A program made the position numbers and the translations under genes. Shown here piece after piece: positions 62,801-64,000 of a stretch of DNA of 64,000 bases. The first letter of the stretch is position 1. Each line of letters starts with the position of its first letter. The DNA is taken from contig JANPWX010000055.1 in the NCBI GenBank assembly GCA_024734555.1, positions 2,202,312 through 2,266,311 of the forward strand, read 5' to 3'. The notes beneath the pieces are model-generated. The model was given only the letters and a program-made list of their open reading frames with translations, searched no databases and was not told the origin of the DNA. The DNA is from Trochalopteron elliotii. Lineage: Eukaryota > Chordata > Aves > Passeriformes > Leiothrichidae.

Positions 62801-64000
62801 GATAGAAAATGTTGGTCTAATCATTGTGAATTGTGAAGGAATCACTGGAGTCCTTTGGCTGGGGAGGAGCTCCTACAAGGAGCAAATCTCTCTACTGCCA
62901 AAGGCTTTTATTTTTTGTGTTGTTTTAAAGAGAGTATTTGAATTGCTGCATATTGTTACTTCTCTCTTTCCTGGTGAATATGTAGGCAATTGTGAGGAAC
63001 AGAGAGCAGCTTACCTAGCTCGGTGTTCAAGTAGGGAACTGCTGTTTTAGATCATGTTTGAAAAGATTATTTTGAAACTGAAGATTATGCCCTTTAGAAA
63101 AAGCATCAGAGGTGTGGGGACTTGGAAAAAATATAGAGGTTGGTAAATTTAACTCTTTAAATGGTTTTAGGTTGGGATTTATGCCTCTCCATGGGGAAGG
63201 AAGTAGCCAGTCACCTGGATGTTTTGGAAAGACTGTGATGCAGGGGTAGATCTGTTACTCTCCATCCAGGTCTGAGATTTTGCTTTCAACAGATTTTTGC
63301 ATCTTACATCATTGTATTCACCAAATGGTGCTGGAATGAGTGTGGCTACTACAAATTAGTACTAAAAGCACTCAGCAGTTCCTGATGGCAAAAATCTCTG
63401 CCCAAAGGGAAAATGGTTATGGAACTGTAGTATCTCTCTCACCTTCCCTGAAATGAAGCTGGGAATCAGCTCCCATGGGCTGAGCTGGAATGAGTTAAGG
63501 CAGGGAGGTGAGCAACATGAGAAGCTGTGGAAGATCTTGTTATTCAAAAGGATGGGTTTGGTGTCTCACTAGCAATATTGGCAATTCACTGCTCTGTTTC
63601 AGGAAGGCTGTTGGATGCAAGCATGTAACTACAGCCCCCTGAGGTTTCTCTTCTCGTGACAGACAAGGAGGCTGACTCAGTCCAGTATTTAAAGGCTGCC
63701 TGACAGTTCACTTTACTGTAGTGTATGTTTTCAGGTGAATCTTGTTTTCAAAGCAAAATAAGTAGATGATCTTTCTTCATAGATGCTTTAGCTAATACAG
63801 ACATCTCTGCAGGATGTTTTAGGTGAGAAAATTGCCATGTGAAATGTTTAGCATAGTGGTTATTATTCAAGAGTTCCTTTATTTTTCTCCTCAGGTCTTC
63901 ATTTATATTACCATGTACCCAACAGATTTTTTTTGCTGAGATGTGACTTCCATGAAAGGTGTCTAATATTAGAAACAAATTGATCCTTTTCTAGTTCCTG
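56889..64000. other. Gene-free stretch to the window end
   Basis: No gene can be supported. The stretch is AT-rich in its second half and contains the inverted repeat at 58654-58696. I looked for zinc-finger and catalytic-domain exons of DGKI on the + strand and found none. Confidence 0.6.
58654..58696. repeat. 12-bp perfect inverted repeat, 19-nt loop
   Basis: TGAATAATGTTC (58654-58665) is the exact reverse complement of GAACATTATTCA (58685-58696). The loop contains CTAATTAAG, a homeodomain-type core, and another TTAATTGG follows the right arm. Confidence 0.8.

Noticed and set aside
1..64000. tRNA or rRNA genes, CRISPR arrays, intact endogenous retrovirus
   Set aside because: No cloverleaf with A/B boxes, no regularly spaced direct repeats with spacers, and no gag/pol/env frames or paired LTRs were seen by eye. 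A covariance-model scan and a repeat-masker run would be decisive.

Overview
The window is vertebrate nuclear DNA, most likely from a bird. The gene is split by GT...AG introns, most of the sequence is non-coding with moderate GC, and the one clearly recognisable interspersed repeat is the 3' end of a CR1-type LINE, the characteristic retroposon of birds and other sauropsids. One assembly gap (346 N) lies inside a CpG-rich island. I found no bacterial, phage or CRISPR content, and no bacterial-type operons.

Region by region: (1) 1-3189 is intron of a gene that starts outside the window. (2) 3190-6136 holds the last four coding exons of CREB3L2 on the + strand: the end of the leucine zipper, the transmembrane segment with its RxxL site-1-protease motif, and the lumenal tail with three N-glycosylation sequons. 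(3) 6137 to about 12760 is the probable long CREB3L2 3'UTR, with several candidate poly(A) signals. (4) About 12760-17900 is intergenic. (5) 17920-18880 is a CpG-rich island interrupted by the gap. In human, CREB3L2 is followed in the same orientation by the 5' end of DGKI, so this island is a candidate DGKI promoter and first exon. No DGKI coding sequence is visible, so this is inference. (6) 18900-64000 has no gene I can support. It carries two more small CpG-rich patches (about 21.1-21.4 kb and 36.55-36.72 kb, the latter with an exon-like acceptor-ORF-donor structure), one CR1 fragment (26.43-26.76 kb), homopolymer and low-complexity tracts, a 0.6 kb polypurine tract (51.6-52.2 kb) and several perfect or near-perfect inverted repeats. 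If DGKI starts at 18 kb, this stretch would be its first intron.

CREB3L2 is an ER-membrane bZIP factor. After regulated proteolysis its cytosolic half enters the nucleus and activates secretory-pathway genes; the exons here encode the part that anchors it and controls its cleavage. I saw no clearly novel biological system. The best leads are the exon-like GC-rich patch at 36.6 kb, the hairpin at 35.76-35.80 kb with a possible RFX-type site in its loop, the gapped island at 18 kb, and a poly(A) signal that begins one base after the CREB3L2 stop codon.
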